DNA from: JANQOH01 sp965201115 | Lineage (GTDB): Bacteria; Pseudomonadota; Alphaproteobacteria; UBA7887 | Reading direction: 5' to 3' | DNA length: 64,000 bases | Assembly: GCA_965201115.1 (NCBI GenBank) | Contig: OZ241745.1 | Coordinates: forward strand, 62,001 to 126,000 | Shown here: positions 1-10,140 of the stretch, piece by piece | How the letters are laid out: each line of letters opens with the position of its first letter | Numbering within the stretch: position 1 is the first letter of the stretch | Notes under the pieces: model-generated | Database searches by the model: none | The model's input: only the letters and a program-made list of their open reading frames with translations | Told to the model about the DNA's origin: nothing | Program-made: the position numbers and the translations under genes

Positions 1-25
1 CGGCGGGCGCCGCGCGGGCGCGCGG

Positions 26-1189
26 TCAGCGGCGGCGGGCGATCTCCTCGGCGCGCGTCAGAAACTCGGCGCCGGTCGCGCACACGATTACCGCGTCGCC
101 CACCTCCTCGAGTCGGTCCGGATCGTCCACGCCCGCGACCGCCGCCGCCAGGCGCGAAGCCGCCTCCGCCCCGAACTTGCGGCCCGCCTGCCGCGCCAGA
201 AGCGCACGCTCGCGCTCGAGACCGCGCGCCTCGCCAAGCGCTTCGCCGCGCTCAAGGCCCCGCGCTTCGCCGCGCGCTTCGCCGCGCTCGAGACCGCGCG
301 CCTCGCCAAGCGCTTCGCTGCGCGCCGCGCTGCGCGCCGCGATGCGCGCCGCGATGCGTTCCGCGCTGCGCGCCGCGCGCTCGGCGACCCACTCGTCGAG
401 CCGTTCCGCAAACAACGATTCCATCGCGTCCAAATCCTCCAAATCGCCGACACGCCTCAAACGCGCAGCCAGCGCGCCGTCCGAAGCCCCGAACCGGTTC
501 GCCTCGAGCATGTGCCGAAGCGTCGCGCCGAACGCACGGCGCAAACTTGCATGCTCCGGACCCGAAAGCAACCGCCGCAACGCCGCGACAACCGCCGGCA
601 TAGCCTCCGGATCGCCGTGCTCAAGCGCAAAACGCGCCGACACAACGTTGCCCTCGGGCAAATCCTCCGGACGCAGACGATGAACATCGAGCAGCAGGTA
701 ACCCTGCCGGGGCTGAAAGCGCTCCAGCGCCGCCTCCGCAGGCGCTATCGCATCCCGGACGTCGAAAGCCGCCGACCAACGCGCCCGACCGTTGTAAACG
801 ACAATCGGCAGAACCGGCGGAAGCGGCCCCTTATGGTCCTCCCGGCGAAGCCGCGCATACAACTGGGCCGTGTACGCAAGCACGCGCAACGCCATGTCGG
901 TATCGACCGACGACTGAAACTCGAGCATGACGAGCAGATACACCCAGCCGGTCGAGCCGTCGGCGGCTCGGTAGCGCAGACGCCACACGCGATCGCCCCG
1001 CGTCCGCCGCAGCTTCTCGTCCACGTAATCCGGCGACGCCGGCTCAAGGCTGGCGAGATCGAGGCGGGAGACATCGAACGCCGCATCCAGCACCAGCCGC
1101 ATGAACCCCCTGAGCAGGTCGGCGACCGCCCGCTCGTGGTCGAAAAACAGTTTAAGGGACGCGTCGTGTATTTCGCGCATGGCCGTCAT
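26..1189 (-). CDS. Rpn-family putative transposase/nuclease
   Basis: This encodes about 387 residues and resembles the Rpn (recombination-promoting nuclease, PD-(D/E)xK-type) / YhgA-like family, which acts on DNA and is linked to horizontal transfer. The N-terminal part (about residues 1-200) carries the typical pattern: a DASLKLFFDHERAVADLLRGF start, a WVYLLVMLEFQSSVD segment holding the E-x-Q active-site element, and an LPIVVYNG strand. The C-terminal third (about 255-330) is a charged low-complexity repeat of GEARGLERGEA type, common in this family. I place the start at the ATG at 1187-1189; a second ATG lies three codons inside. Upstream extension would run into a dispersed repeat. It stands alone, with plsY on the same strand behind it. 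The family assignment is good; activity is unproven. Confidence 0.8.
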   Translation of the reverse strand: MTAMREIHDASLKLFFDHERAVADLLRGFMRLVLDAAFDVSRLDLASLEPASPDYVDEKLRRTRGDRVWRLRYRAADGSTGWVYLLVMLEFQSSVDTDMALRVLAYTAQLYARLRREDHKGPLPPVLPIVVYNGRARWSAAFDVRDAIAPAEAALERFQPRQGYLLLDVHRLRPEDLPEGNVVSARFALEHGDPEAMPAVVAALRRLLSGPEHASLRRAFGATLRHMLEANRFGASDGALAARLRRVGDLEDLDAMESLFAERLDEWVAERAARSAERIAARIAARSAARSEALGEARGLERGEARGEARGLERGEALGEARGLERERALLARQAGRKFGAEAASRLAAAVAGVDDPDRLEEVGDAVIVCATGAEFLTRAEEIARRR

Positions 1190-1283
1190 TATAGCACATG
1201 GCGCCGAACGAAGGCGCCCCCCGGGGATCGGCGGCATTGTGCGGGGCGCAAACGCCGCGACTCTCCCGGCGGCGCCGCGGCGG

Positions 1284-1343
1284 GCGGGAACGTGCGGGCT
1301 GGAAGCCCGCGGTCCCGGGCCCCGCCTTCGGCGGGGTTGCGCC
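1284..1343. repeat. dispersed two-hairpin GC-rich repeat, copy 1
   Basis: One copy of a family found throughout the window. It consists of an AACGTGCGGGC...GCCCGC inverted pair, a GGTCCCGGG spacer and a second perfect hairpin CCCCGCC-TTC-GGCGGGG. It sits between the Rpn gene and plsY, where no coding sequence is visible. Confidence 0.8.
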
Positions 1344-1372
1344 TCACTCGGCGGCAGAGGGCGGCGGGGCGG

Positions 1373-2038
1373 TTACCGGGGCGGGGGGGAGGCGCCGAAT
1401 TTCGGCTCTTCGCCGGACAGGAGGCGGCGGATGTTGGCGTGGTGGCGGAGGATTACGAGCAGGGAGACGAGCGCCGCGACCTGGGCCTGCTGCGGGGCGC
1501 CGGGGAGCCACCAGGGGAGCGCGCCGTCGAACTGCGCGTCAAGCATCGCCCAGAAGGCGACCGGCGCGGCGATCATGGCGGCGATGGCGGCGAGGGACGA
1601 GTAGCGCGCCAGCGCGGCGACCGCCAGCCATGTCAGCGCAGCCGCGAGCGCGACCGGCCAGCTGAACACGAACAACACGCCGAACGCGGTCGCCACGCCC
1701 TTGCCGCCGCGAAACCGCAGCCATGGCGGGAACATGTGGCCCAACACGACGGCGGCGCCGGCGATCGCCTGGATGTCGGGCCCGTAGAAGCCCGCGGCGA
1801 AGACCGCGGCCGCGCCCTTGCCGGCGTCGAGCAGCAGGGTGGCGAGCGCGAGGCCGCGGCGGCCGGTGCGCAGCACATTGGTCGCGCCGATATTGCCCGA
1901 GCCGATGCGGCGGATATCCCCCGCGCCCGCCAGCCGCGCGAGCAGCAGGCCGAACGGGATCGAGCCGAGGAGGAACGCCATCGCGCCGCCCGCGTAAAGC
2001 GGCCACGTATAGGCGAACCCGCCGAGGGGATCGGGCAT
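1373..2038 (-). CDS. plsY: Glycerol-3-phosphate acyltransferase PlsY
   Basis: PlsY transfers the acyl group from acyl-phosphate to glycerol-3-phosphate in the inner membrane, the first step of phospholipid synthesis in most bacteria. The 221-residue protein shows several hydrophobic segments, the substrate-binding motif GSGNIGATN near residue 48, and the second motif FRGGKGVAT near residue 110, both diagnostic of PlsY. The ATG at 2036-2038 overlaps by one base the stop of the dihydroorotase-like gene upstream (TAATG), so translation is probably coupled. The frame stays open upstream of this ATG, but that part is only a shadow of the neighbouring gene. Membership in a pyrB-pyrC-plsY cluster is common in alphaproteobacteria. 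Confidence 0.95.
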   Translation of the reverse strand: MPDPLGGFAYTWPLYAGGAMAFLLGSIPFGLLLARLAGAGDIRRIGSGNIGATNVLRTGRRGLALATLLLDAGKGAAAVFAAGFYGPDIQAIAGAAVVLGHMFPPWLRFRGGKGVATAFGVLFVFSWPVALAAALTWLAVAALARYSSLAAIAAMIAAPVAFWAMLDAQFDGALPWWLPGAPQQAQVAALVSLLVILRHHANIRRLLSGEEPKFGASPPPR

Positions 2039-3345
2039 TACGCGGCCCCGGCGAACGGGTACACGATTTTTCCGTCCACCGCGGCGCGCAGGACCCGCCC
2101 CCGGACCGGCAGTTGCTCGTAGGGCGCGTTCTTCGACTTGGAGAGCAGCGCGGCGGGCTCGATTATCCACGGGCGGTCGAGGTCGATCAGCGCGAGATCG
2201 GCGGGCGCGCCGCGGGCGAGGACGCCTTGGGGGAGCCCCAGGAGCCGCGCCGGGTTGCACGTCAGCGCCGCCAGTAGCGGGAGCAGCGCCATCGTTCCGT
2301 CATGGTACAGCGCCAGGGACAGCGCCAGCATGGTCTCGAGCCCGAGCATCCCGAACGCCGCCTGTTCGAAGGTGGTGCGTTTCGAATCCTGGTCGTGCGG
2401 CGCGTGGTCGCTCGCAATGGCGTCGATGGTTCCGTCCGCCAGCCCCTCGACAATGGCGAGGCGGTCCGCTTCGCGGCGCAGCGGCGGGCGCACCTTGGCG
2501 AAGGTGCGGTAATCGGCCACCGCGTTTTCGTTCAGAGTGAAGTAGTGCGGCGCGGTGGCGCATGCGACGGGCAATCCGCGCGCCCTGGCGCGGCGCACGG
2601 CATCGACGGCGGCCGCGGTGGAGAGCGGCGCCGCGCGCCAGGGCGCGCCGGCGGCCTCGGCGAGACGCAGGTCGCGGTCGACGATAATCGCTTCCGCCGC
2701 GGCGGGCATGCCCGGCAGGCCGAGCCGCGTCGCCAGTTCGCCCTCGTTCATGGCGCCGCCCTCGGTCAGCGCGCGGTCTTCGGGGTATTGCACGATCGGC
2801 GCGCCGACGGCGCGCGCATAGGTCAGCGCGCGCAGCATGACGCGGCTGTCGGCGACCGCGCGGTCGGCGTCGGAAAACCCTACCGCGCCGGCTTCCCGAA
2901 GCAGGCCGATTTCGGTGAGTTCGCGGCCCTCGCGTCCGCGGGTGATGGCGGCGACGGGGTAGATTTTCACGAGGCCGGTTTCGCGCGCGCGGCGGGCGAT
3001 GAATTCGATCGTGGCGACGCTGTCGATCGGCGGGTCGGTACCGGGCATGCAGGCGATGGAGGTCACGCCGCCGGCGGCGGCGGCGCGGCTTGCGGTGGCG
3101 AAGGTCTCCTTGTGCTCGGCGCCGGGTTCGCGCAGATGCGCGCGCATGTCGACGAGGCCGGGGGCGAGGCAATGCCCGCCGCAATCGACGATGATCGCGT
3201 CTTCGGGCGCGCCGCCGGCGAACAGGCCCGGGCCGACGCCGGCGATGCGCCGGCCCTCGGTCAGAAGCCCGCCCGGCGCGTCGAGCCCCGAGGCCGGGTC
3301 CAGGAGGCGCGCGTTTATCCACGCGACGCGGCGCGGCGCGGCCAT
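2038..3345 (-). CDS. pyrC: Dihydroorotase-like protein, probably non-catalytic (PyrC'/PyrX type)
   Basis: A 435-residue protein of the class I dihydroorotase fold. The metal-binding signature is degraded. The usual D-x-H-x-H-x-REPG reads VDMRAHLREPG, with Arg68 for the first His. The region that normally reads VHCED reads VQYPED. The later HxxHVST element reads WRAAPLST. The HYFTLNE and SDHAPH segments are kept. By analogy with the inactive PyrC' of Pseudomonas, which is needed to assemble aspartate transcarbamoylase, I infer a structural partner of PyrB, with an active dihydroorotase elsewhere. Its start lies one base from the pyrB stop and its stop overlaps the plsY start, so the three genes form an operon. 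Residual activity cannot be excluded from sequence. Confidence 0.88.
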   Translation of the reverse strand: MAAPRRVAWINARLLDPASGLDAPGGLLTEGRRIAGVGPGLFAGGAPEDAIIVDCGGHCLAPGLVDMRAHLREPGAEHKETFATASRAAAAGGVTSIACMPGTDPPIDSVATIEFIARRARETGLVKIYPVAAITRGREGRELTEIGLLREAGAVGFSDADRAVADSRVMLRALTYARAVGAPIVQYPEDRALTEGGAMNEGELATRLGLPGMPAAAEAIIVDRDLRLAEAAGAPWRAAPLSTAAAVDAVRRARARGLPVACATAPHYFTLNENAVADYRTFAKVRPPLRREADRLAIVEGLADGTIDAIASDHAPHDQDSKRTTFEQAAFGMLGLETMLALSLALYHDGTMALLPLLAALTCNPARLLGLPQGVLARGAPADLALIDLDRPWIIEPAALLSKSKNAPYEQLPVRGRVLRAAVDGKIVYPFAGAA

Positions 3346-3346
3346 G

Positions 3347-4285
3347 TCAGGCCGCTCCCAGCAGGAGTTCGAGGCAGGCCATGCGCACGGCCACGCCGAG
3401 CTCCACCTGCTCGAGTATGGCGCTGCGCGCCATGTTGTCGGCGGTTTCGCTGTCGATCTCGACGCCGCGGTTGATCGGCCCGGGGTGCATGACCAGCGCG
3501 TCGGGGCGGGCGCGCGCCAGTTTCTCTTCGTCGAGGCCCCAGAAGTGGAAGTATTCCCGCACCGAGGGGACGAAGGCGCCGCGCATGCGCTCGGCCTGGA
3601 GGCGCAGCATCATCACCACGTCGCATCCCTCCAGCCCGGCTTTCATGTCGTGGAAGACATCGACGCCGAGGCGCCCGGCGGCCGCGGGCAGGAGCGTGGG
3701 CGGCGCGATCAGGCGCACCCGCGCGCCCAGCGCGGTCAGCAGATGGATGTTGGAGCGGGCGACGCGGCTGTGGCGGATATCGCCGCAAATGGCCACAAGC
3801 AATCCGGCGATGCGGCCGCGGCGGCGGCGCACGGTCAGCGCGTCGACCAGCGCCTGGGTCGGGTGCTCGTGGCTGCCGTCGCCGGCGTTGACGACCGCGC
3901 ATTCCACCTTTTCGCTCAGGAGTTTCGCGGCGCCCGAATCGGGGTGGCGGAGGGCCAGCGCGTCGGGCCGCATGGCGTTCAGCGTCATCGCCGTGTCGAT
4001 CAGGGTCTCGCCTTTCTTTATGGCGCTGGTCTCGACCTGCATGTTGAGTACGTCGGCGCCGAGCCGCTTGCCCGCAAGTTCGAACGACGTCCGCGTGCGC
4101 GTCGACGTTTCGAAGAACAGGTTGATGAGCGTGCGTCCGCGCAGCGCCGAGCGGTCGGCCGCCGCGTCGCGCCCCGCATGGGTTTCGGCGCGGTCGAGCA
4201 GGCAGACGATCTCGGCGGCGCTCATGTCGGCGATGCCGAGCAGATGGCGGCGCCGGAAGGCGCGGTCGGCGGCGCCGGGGGTCAA
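3347..4285 (-). CDS. pyrB: Aspartate carbamoyltransferase catalytic subunit
   Basis: PyrB condenses aspartate with carbamoyl phosphate in pyrimidine synthesis. The 312-residue protein has the carbamoyl-phosphate signature FFETSTRTRTSFE near residue 53, the HPTQALVDALT element and the C-terminal HPGPINRGVEID motif. I choose a TTG start at 4283-4285. It adds the conserved N-terminal stretch ending RHLLGIAD, gives the normal family length, and overlaps the upstream stop in the arrangement TTGA, implying translational coupling. The first ATG (4223-4225) would delete the conserved N-terminus. It is followed directly by the dihydroorotase-like gene, its likely partner in a dodecameric complex. Confidence 0.93.
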   Translation of the reverse strand: MTPGAADRAFRRRHLLGIADMSAAEIVCLLDRAETHAGRDAAADRSALRGRTLINLFFETSTRTRTSFELAGKRLGADVLNMQVETSAIKKGETLIDTAMTLNAMRPDALALRHPDSGAAKLLSEKVECAVVNAGDGSHEHPTQALVDALTVRRRRGRIAGLLVAICGDIRHSRVARSNIHLLTALGARVRLIAPPTLLPAAAGRLGVDVFHDMKAGLEGCDVVMMLRLQAERMRGAFVPSVREYFHFWGLDEEKLARARPDALVMHPGPINRGVEIDSETADNMARSAILEQVELGVAVRMACLELLLGAA

Positions 4286-5061
4286 CGCCGCGCCCCGGCG
4301 GCGCGCGCGAGCCGCGCCTGTTCGGCGATGGATATGTCGAGCGCGGACGTCACCTCCAGCCCGCGATCGTCCCACACGGGCGCGCCGGCGCCGGGGTTGC
4401 CCGCCGCCCAGACCCGCACCGCGGCGTCGCGTTCGCGCAGCAGCCATTCGATTTGCGGGCGGAACAGGCGCAGCATCGCGCCGACCCAGCGGTCGGTCGG
4501 CCGGCCGGGGGCCGCGCGGCCGATTTCGAAGCGGTCGAGCATGGCGATGGCGTCTTCGGCCGCGTACCAGCTTTCGCCCGTTACCCAGCGGTTGACGGTG
4601 AAGAGGCGGATGGGGCGGCCGCGCTTGTCCATCGAGATGGCCGCGAGGTGGCTCAGCGCGTCGTTGCCGAGGGGGCGTTCGACGGCGGCGGGGAGCGGCG
4701 CCGGGCGCGCCGCCGGGGGCATCCCCGCCGCGCGCAGGAAGGTGTGGAAATGCCCGTGCTCGCCGCTCCGTTGCGAGGCGGGGTGCGTGTGGTAGTAGTA
4801 TTGCGAATGGGTTTCGCGGTCGTGGACGTCGCCTTTCGGGTAGTGCGTCCAGTGTTCGAGCTCGCCCTGGCCGCGCAGCAGTTCGCCGACGATGTTGCCG
4901 CCGCCCCGGCGGAGGGCGGCCATGCATTCCTCGACCGTGTCGGCGGCGCGGGCGGTTTCGGCGGCGCGTTCGGGGGGGATTACCCACAGCGGCGGCGGCG
5001 CGGACGGCTCGTCGCGGCGAATCAGGCTGTCGCGCAGTTCGTCGATGTTCATGGCTGTCAT
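4282..5061 (-). CDS. Conserved hypothetical protein upstream of pyrB (DUF6969-like)
   Basis: A 259-residue soluble protein of an uncharacterised alphaproteobacterial family; I believe it is the one called DUF6969, but am not certain of the number. Visible features are a His-rich stretch HYPKGDVHDRETHSQYYYHTHP, then SGEHGHFHTF (residues about 85-125), and a LFTVNRWVTGESWY segment near 170. The histidines suggest metal binding, but no known catalytic motif is recognisable. ATGs occur at 5059-5061 and 5050-5052; either could be the start. Apparent upstream extension runs through a dispersed repeat and is rejected. Its stop overlaps the TTG of pyrB, so it probably heads the pyrimidine operon. Confidence 0.8.
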   Translation of the reverse strand: MTAMNIDELRDSLIRRDEPSAPPPLWVIPPERAAETARAADTVEECMAALRRGGGNIVGELLRGQGELEHWTHYPKGDVHDRETHSQYYYHTHPASQRSGEHGHFHTFLRAAGMPPAARPAPLPAAVERPLGNDALSHLAAISMDKRGRPIRLFTVNRWVTGESWYAAEDAIAMLDRFEIGRAAPGRPTDRWVGAMLRLFRPQIEWLLRERDAAVRVWAAGNPGAGAPVWDDRGLEVTSALDISIAEQARLARAAGARR

Positions 5062-5189
5062 TCGGCTGTCCCCGGCCGCCGTCCGGCGCGGCGCGCGAAT
5101 CGGCCGGAACGGGGGGCAATATATGCTTGGGGGGCGCGGGCCGCGAGGGGGGCGCAAATGCCGCGCCCTCGCCGCCGGCATCGCGCATG

Positions 5190-5246
5190 GCGGGAACGTG
5201 CGGGCAGGATGCCCGCGGTCCCGGGCCCCGCCTTCGGCGGGGTTCG
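5190..5246. repeat. dispersed two-hairpin GC-rich repeat, copy 2
   Basis: Same structure as at 1284: GCGGGC/GCCCGC pair followed by the CCCCGCC-TTC-GGCGGGG hairpin. It lies in the divergent intergenic region between the pyrimidine operon and the cysteine-rich gene. Confidence 0.8.
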
Positions 5247-5257
5247 CGGTTCGGCAT

Positions 5258-5286
5258 TTGACAACGGCGGCGGCGGTTGTGGTAGA
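5258..5286 (+). promoter_or_regulatory. putative sigma70-type promoter of the cysteine-rich gene
   Basis: A perfect TTGACA at 5258-5263 is followed after 17 bases by GGTAGA at 5281-5286, a weak -10. It lies about 45 bases before the ATG of the cysteine-rich gene and immediately after a dispersed repeat. The -35 match is strong, the -10 poor. Confidence 0.4.
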
Positions 5287-5328
5287 GGGGCGCGACATCG
5301 CTTGACCCGCCAACCGGGAGACCCCGAG

Positions 5329-5580
5329 ATGCATGATGTGAGAGCGACCCGCCTTCGCCTGCTGTCCTCGACCGCGTTGCCGTTTGCCGTCGCGGCGGCG
5401 GTCGGAATCGCCGTGTCGGGCTGCGAAATGCCGGCCGCGTGCGCGCCCTGCGCCCCCGCCGCCTGCGCGCCTTGCAACCCGTGCAAGCCGTGCAACCCCT
5501 GCGCGGCGGCCTGCGCGCCGTGTGCGCCGTGCAATCCGTGTGCGCCGTGCAATCCCTGCAACCCCTGCGCGGCCGGGTAG
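5329..5580 (+). CDS. Cysteine-rich CxPC-repeat putative lipoprotein
   Basis: An 83-residue protein with two parts. Residues 1-34 look like an export signal: basic start, hydrophobic stretch, then AVSGC, an acceptable lipobox with the Cys near residue 34. The rest is built of CAPC, CNPC and CKPC units, with 16 or more cysteines and almost no other side-chain chemistry. The ATG at 5329 follows a GGGAG at about 5315-5319, and a promoter-like TTGACA lies upstream. The protein could bind metal or form disulfide-rich envelope material; nothing in the sequence decides this. The next gene codes for a periplasmic cytochrome c, which makes an envelope location plausible. Confidence 0.72.
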   Translation: MHDVRATRLRLLSSTALPFAVAAAVGIAVSGCEMPAACAPCAPAACAPCNPCKPCNPCAAACAPCAPCNPCAPCNPCNPCAAG

Positions 5581-5710
5581 CCGCGGGCGAAAGCGCGGGG
5601 CGGCGCGATCGTTTCGCCGCCCCCGCTTCGCCGTTGAACGCCGCCGCCGCCGCGTCTATGGTGGCGCGCGTCGCGTAACCGCTCACTTGCCTGCTTGAGG
5701 ATCGAAACCC

Positions 5711-6094
5711 ATGAAACATCTTGCGCCGGCGCTTGCCGCCGCGATCGGCCTGGCCGCGGCCGCCGCCGCCCTTCCCGCCTCCGCCCAGGATCTCGACAAC
5801 GGCGAAAAGGTCTGGAAGAAGTGCAGGGCCTGCCACACCATCGAGGACGGCGGGAAGAACAAGATCGGCCCCAACCTGTTCGGCGTTATCGACAACCCCG
5901 GCGGACAGGTCGAGGGCTTCAAGTATTCGAAGCCCTTTCTCGAGGCCGGCCTAACGTGGGACGACGCGACGATGCGCGCGTGGCTCGCCGACCCGCGCGC
6001 GGTGGTCAAGGGCACCAAGATGGCGTTTCCGGGCCTCAAGAAGGAGGACGACATCACCGACGTCATCGCCTGGATGGCGGCGCAGGGCGGCTGA
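5711..6094 (+). CDS. Class I c-type cytochrome
   Basis: A 127-residue exported electron carrier. Residues 1-26 form a Sec signal peptide ending in ASAQ. The haem-attachment motif CRACHT is at residues 38-43. The downstream GPNLFGVI segment and a KMAFPG element with Met104 as the likely sixth iron ligand follow the cytochrome c2/c550 pattern, and the protein ends with the usual ITDVIAWMA helix. It lies 36 bases before coxG, so it may carry electrons from the CO-dehydrogenase-type enzyme encoded downstream; that link is inference from position only. Confidence 0.93.
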   Translation: MKHLAPALAAAIGLAAAAAALPASAQDLDNGEKVWKKCRACHTIEDGGKNKIGPNLFGVIDNPGGQVEGFKYSKPFLEAGLTWDDATMRAWLADPRAVVKGTKMAFPGLKKEDDITDVIAWMAAQGG

Positions 6095-6130
6095 GCCGGC
6101 GGCGCCCGGCGCGGCGCTACGGCGCGGGCG

Positions 6131-6727
6131 ATGGAGCTGTCCGGCGAACACGTCGCGCCCGCCCCCCGCGCCCGGGTCTGGGACGCGCTCAACGACCCCG
6201 CCGTGCTCGAGGCCTGTATCCCCGGCCTGCAAAGCCTGGAAAAGACATCCGACACCGAGTTCGCCGCCGTCGTCGCGGCGCGAATCGGCCCCGTCAACGC
6301 GCGCTTCAAGGGCCGCGTGACGCTGAGCGATCTCGACCCGCCGAACGGATACACGATCTCGGGCGAGGGGACGGGCGGCGCGGCGGGGTTCGCCCGCGGC
6401 GAGGCGCGCGTGCGCCTTGCCGACGCCGATGGCGGCGCCACGCGCCTGACGTGGGAAGCCGACGCGCGGGTCGGCGGCAAGCTGGCGCAGGTGGGTTCGC
6501 GGCTCGTGGGCGGCGCCGCCAAGCGGCTGGCGGATGAGTTCTTCTCGAAATTCGCCGGGCATGTCGCCGGCGGGGCGGCGCCCGCGGAGGCTGGCGAAGA
6601 GGCGCCCGCCGCGGAGGCGCCGGCGCCGAAGCGCCGCAAGCGCCTGGGGCTGTGGGTGCTCGCCGCGGCGGCGGTGGCCGCCGGCGCACTGGCGGCCGCG
6701 CTCGCGAGCGGCGGGGCGGCGTTTTGA
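6131..6727 (+). CDS. coxG: CoxG-like SRPBCC protein with C-terminal membrane anchor
   Basis: A 198-residue protein with an N-terminal SRPBCC fold (about 1-145): MELSGEHVAPAPRARVWDALNDP, then ACIPGL and GPVNARFKGRV, typical of CO dehydrogenase subunit G. After an Ala/Pro-rich linker and a KRRKR basic patch it ends with one hydrophobic helix (about 175-195), consistent with anchoring to the inner membrane. In Oligotropha, CoxG helps recruit CO dehydrogenase to the membrane. Here it is separated from coxS by a 549-base repeat-filled gap, which is unusual for a cox cluster. Confidence 0.88.
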   Translation: MELSGEHVAPAPRARVWDALNDPAVLEACIPGLQSLEKTSDTEFAAVVAARIGPVNARFKGRVTLSDLDPPNGYTISGEGTGGAAGFARGEARVRLADADGGATRLTWEADARVGGKLAQVGSRLVGGAAKRLADEFFSKFAGHVAGGAAPAEAGEEAPAAEAPAPKRRKRLGLWVLAAAAVAAGALAAALASGGAAF

Positions 6728-6762
6728 GAGTCTGTGCCGGAGTTCGGCGGCGCCGCGTCTTG

Positions 6763-7206
6763 CGGGAACGTGCGGGCGGGGACGCGCGGGCGCCCAGGAA
6801 GTGCGCCTCTCTTGGCGGCGCCGCGTCTTACGGGAACGTGCGGGCGGGGACGCCCGCGGTCCCAGGCCCCGCCTTCGGCGGGGTTGCGCCTTGCGGAAAC
6901 GTGCGGGCGGGGACGCCCGCGGTCCCAGGCCCCGCCTTCGGCGGGGTTGCGCCTTGCGGAAACGTGCGGGCGGGGACGCCCGCGGTCCCAGGCCCCGCCT
7001 TCGGCGGGGTTGCGCCTTGCGGAAACGTGCGGGCGAGGACGCCCGCGGTCCCAGGCCCCGCCTTCGGCGGGGTTGCGCCTTGCGGAAACGTGCGGGCGGG
7101 ACGCCCGCGGTCCCAGGCCCCGCCTTCGGCGGGGTTGCGCCTTGCGGAAACGTGCGGGCGGGGACGCCCGCGGTCCCGGGCCACGTCTTCGGCGGGGTTG
7201 CGCCTC
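6763..7206. repeat. 63-bp tandem repeat array in the cox locus
   Basis: The dispersed repeat is here amplified head to tail. The AACGTG landmark recurs at 6767, 6835, 6898, 6961, 7024, 7087 and 7149: one truncated unit, then six nearly identical units with period 63 (one of 62). Each unit keeps the GCGGGC/GCCCGC pair and the CCCCGCC-TTC-GGCGGGG hairpin. The unit length is a multiple of three and stop-free in several frames, so it produces long spurious open frames on both strands; I see no real gene between coxG and coxS. Confidence 0.92.
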
Positions 7207-7276
7207 CCCGGCGGCGGCGCCATGCTTGCGCGCGCCGCGGCGGACGGGCCGGGCGCGGGCAACGGGGAGGGGCTTC

Positions 7277-7747
7277 ATGAAGATCGCCGTATCCATGACC
7301 GTGAACGGCGAGGAGCGCGAGGCGGAGGTCGAGCCGCGCACCTTGCTGGTCCACTATCTGCGCGACAGCCTCGGGCTCAAGGGCGCGCATATCGGCTGCG
7401 ACACGAGCCAGTGCGGCGCGTGCGTCGTCCATGTGGACGGCGCCGCCGTCAAATCCTGCACCGTGCTGGCCGCGCAGGCCGAGGGCGTCGGCGTGCTCAC
7501 GATCGAGGGCCTCGCCGATGGCGACCGGCTGCACCCCATGCAGGAAGCGTTCCGCGACAATCACGGGCTGCAATGCGGCTTCTGTACGCCGGGGATGGTG
7601 ATGGCCGGCATCGACATCGCCAACCGCCATCCCGACCCCGACGAGGCCACGGTGCGCCGCCAGCTCGAGGGCAATATCTGCCGCTGTACGGGCTATCACA
7701 ACATCGTGAAATCCATAATCGCCGGCGCCAGGGCGATGGGGGGCTGA
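7277..7747 (+). CDS. coxS: CO-dehydrogenase-type small subunit, two [2Fe-2S] clusters
   Basis: A 156-residue iron-sulfur subunit of a xanthine-oxidase-family molybdenum hydroxylase. The plant-type cluster ligands are in GCDTSQCGAC and the following KSCTV. The C-terminal cluster ligands are in CGFCTPG and CRCTGY. It passes electrons from the molybdenum site of CoxL to FAD in CoxM. The ATG at 7277 is preceded by GGGGAGGGGC, a good ribosome-binding site. coxL starts 4 bases after the stop. The gene order S-L-M is that of form II enzymes. Confidence 0.95.
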   Translation: MKIAVSMTVNGEEREAEVEPRTLLVHYLRDSLGLKGAHIGCDTSQCGACVVHVDGAAVKSCTVLAAQAEGVGVLTIEGLADGDRLHPMQEAFRDNHGLQCGFCTPGMVMAGIDIANRHPDPDEATVRRQLEGNICRCTGYHNIVKSIIAGARAMGG

Positions 7748-7751
7748 CGCC

Positions 7752-10127
<2,376 letters not shown>

Positions 10128-10140
10128 GGAGGATACCGGC

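Noticed and set aside
1284..1343. Idea that the repeat hairpin uses a cUUCGg tetraloop
   Set aside because: With UUCG as the loop the next pair is C-C. The perfect register is a 7-bp stem with a TTC triloop.
5058..5561. Reverse-strand Gly/His/Leu-rich frame opposite the cysteine-rich gene
   Set aside because: CxPC codons read backwards give GLHGLHGA-type peptides; the forward strand has the signal peptide, ribosome-binding site and promoter.
6734..7747. Long frames reading into coxS from the repeat array (repeated CGRGRPRSQAPPSAGLRLAET peptides)
   Set aside because: The 63-bp unit is a multiple of three, so the frame stays open by arithmetic. The coxS start with its ribosome-binding site is at 7277.
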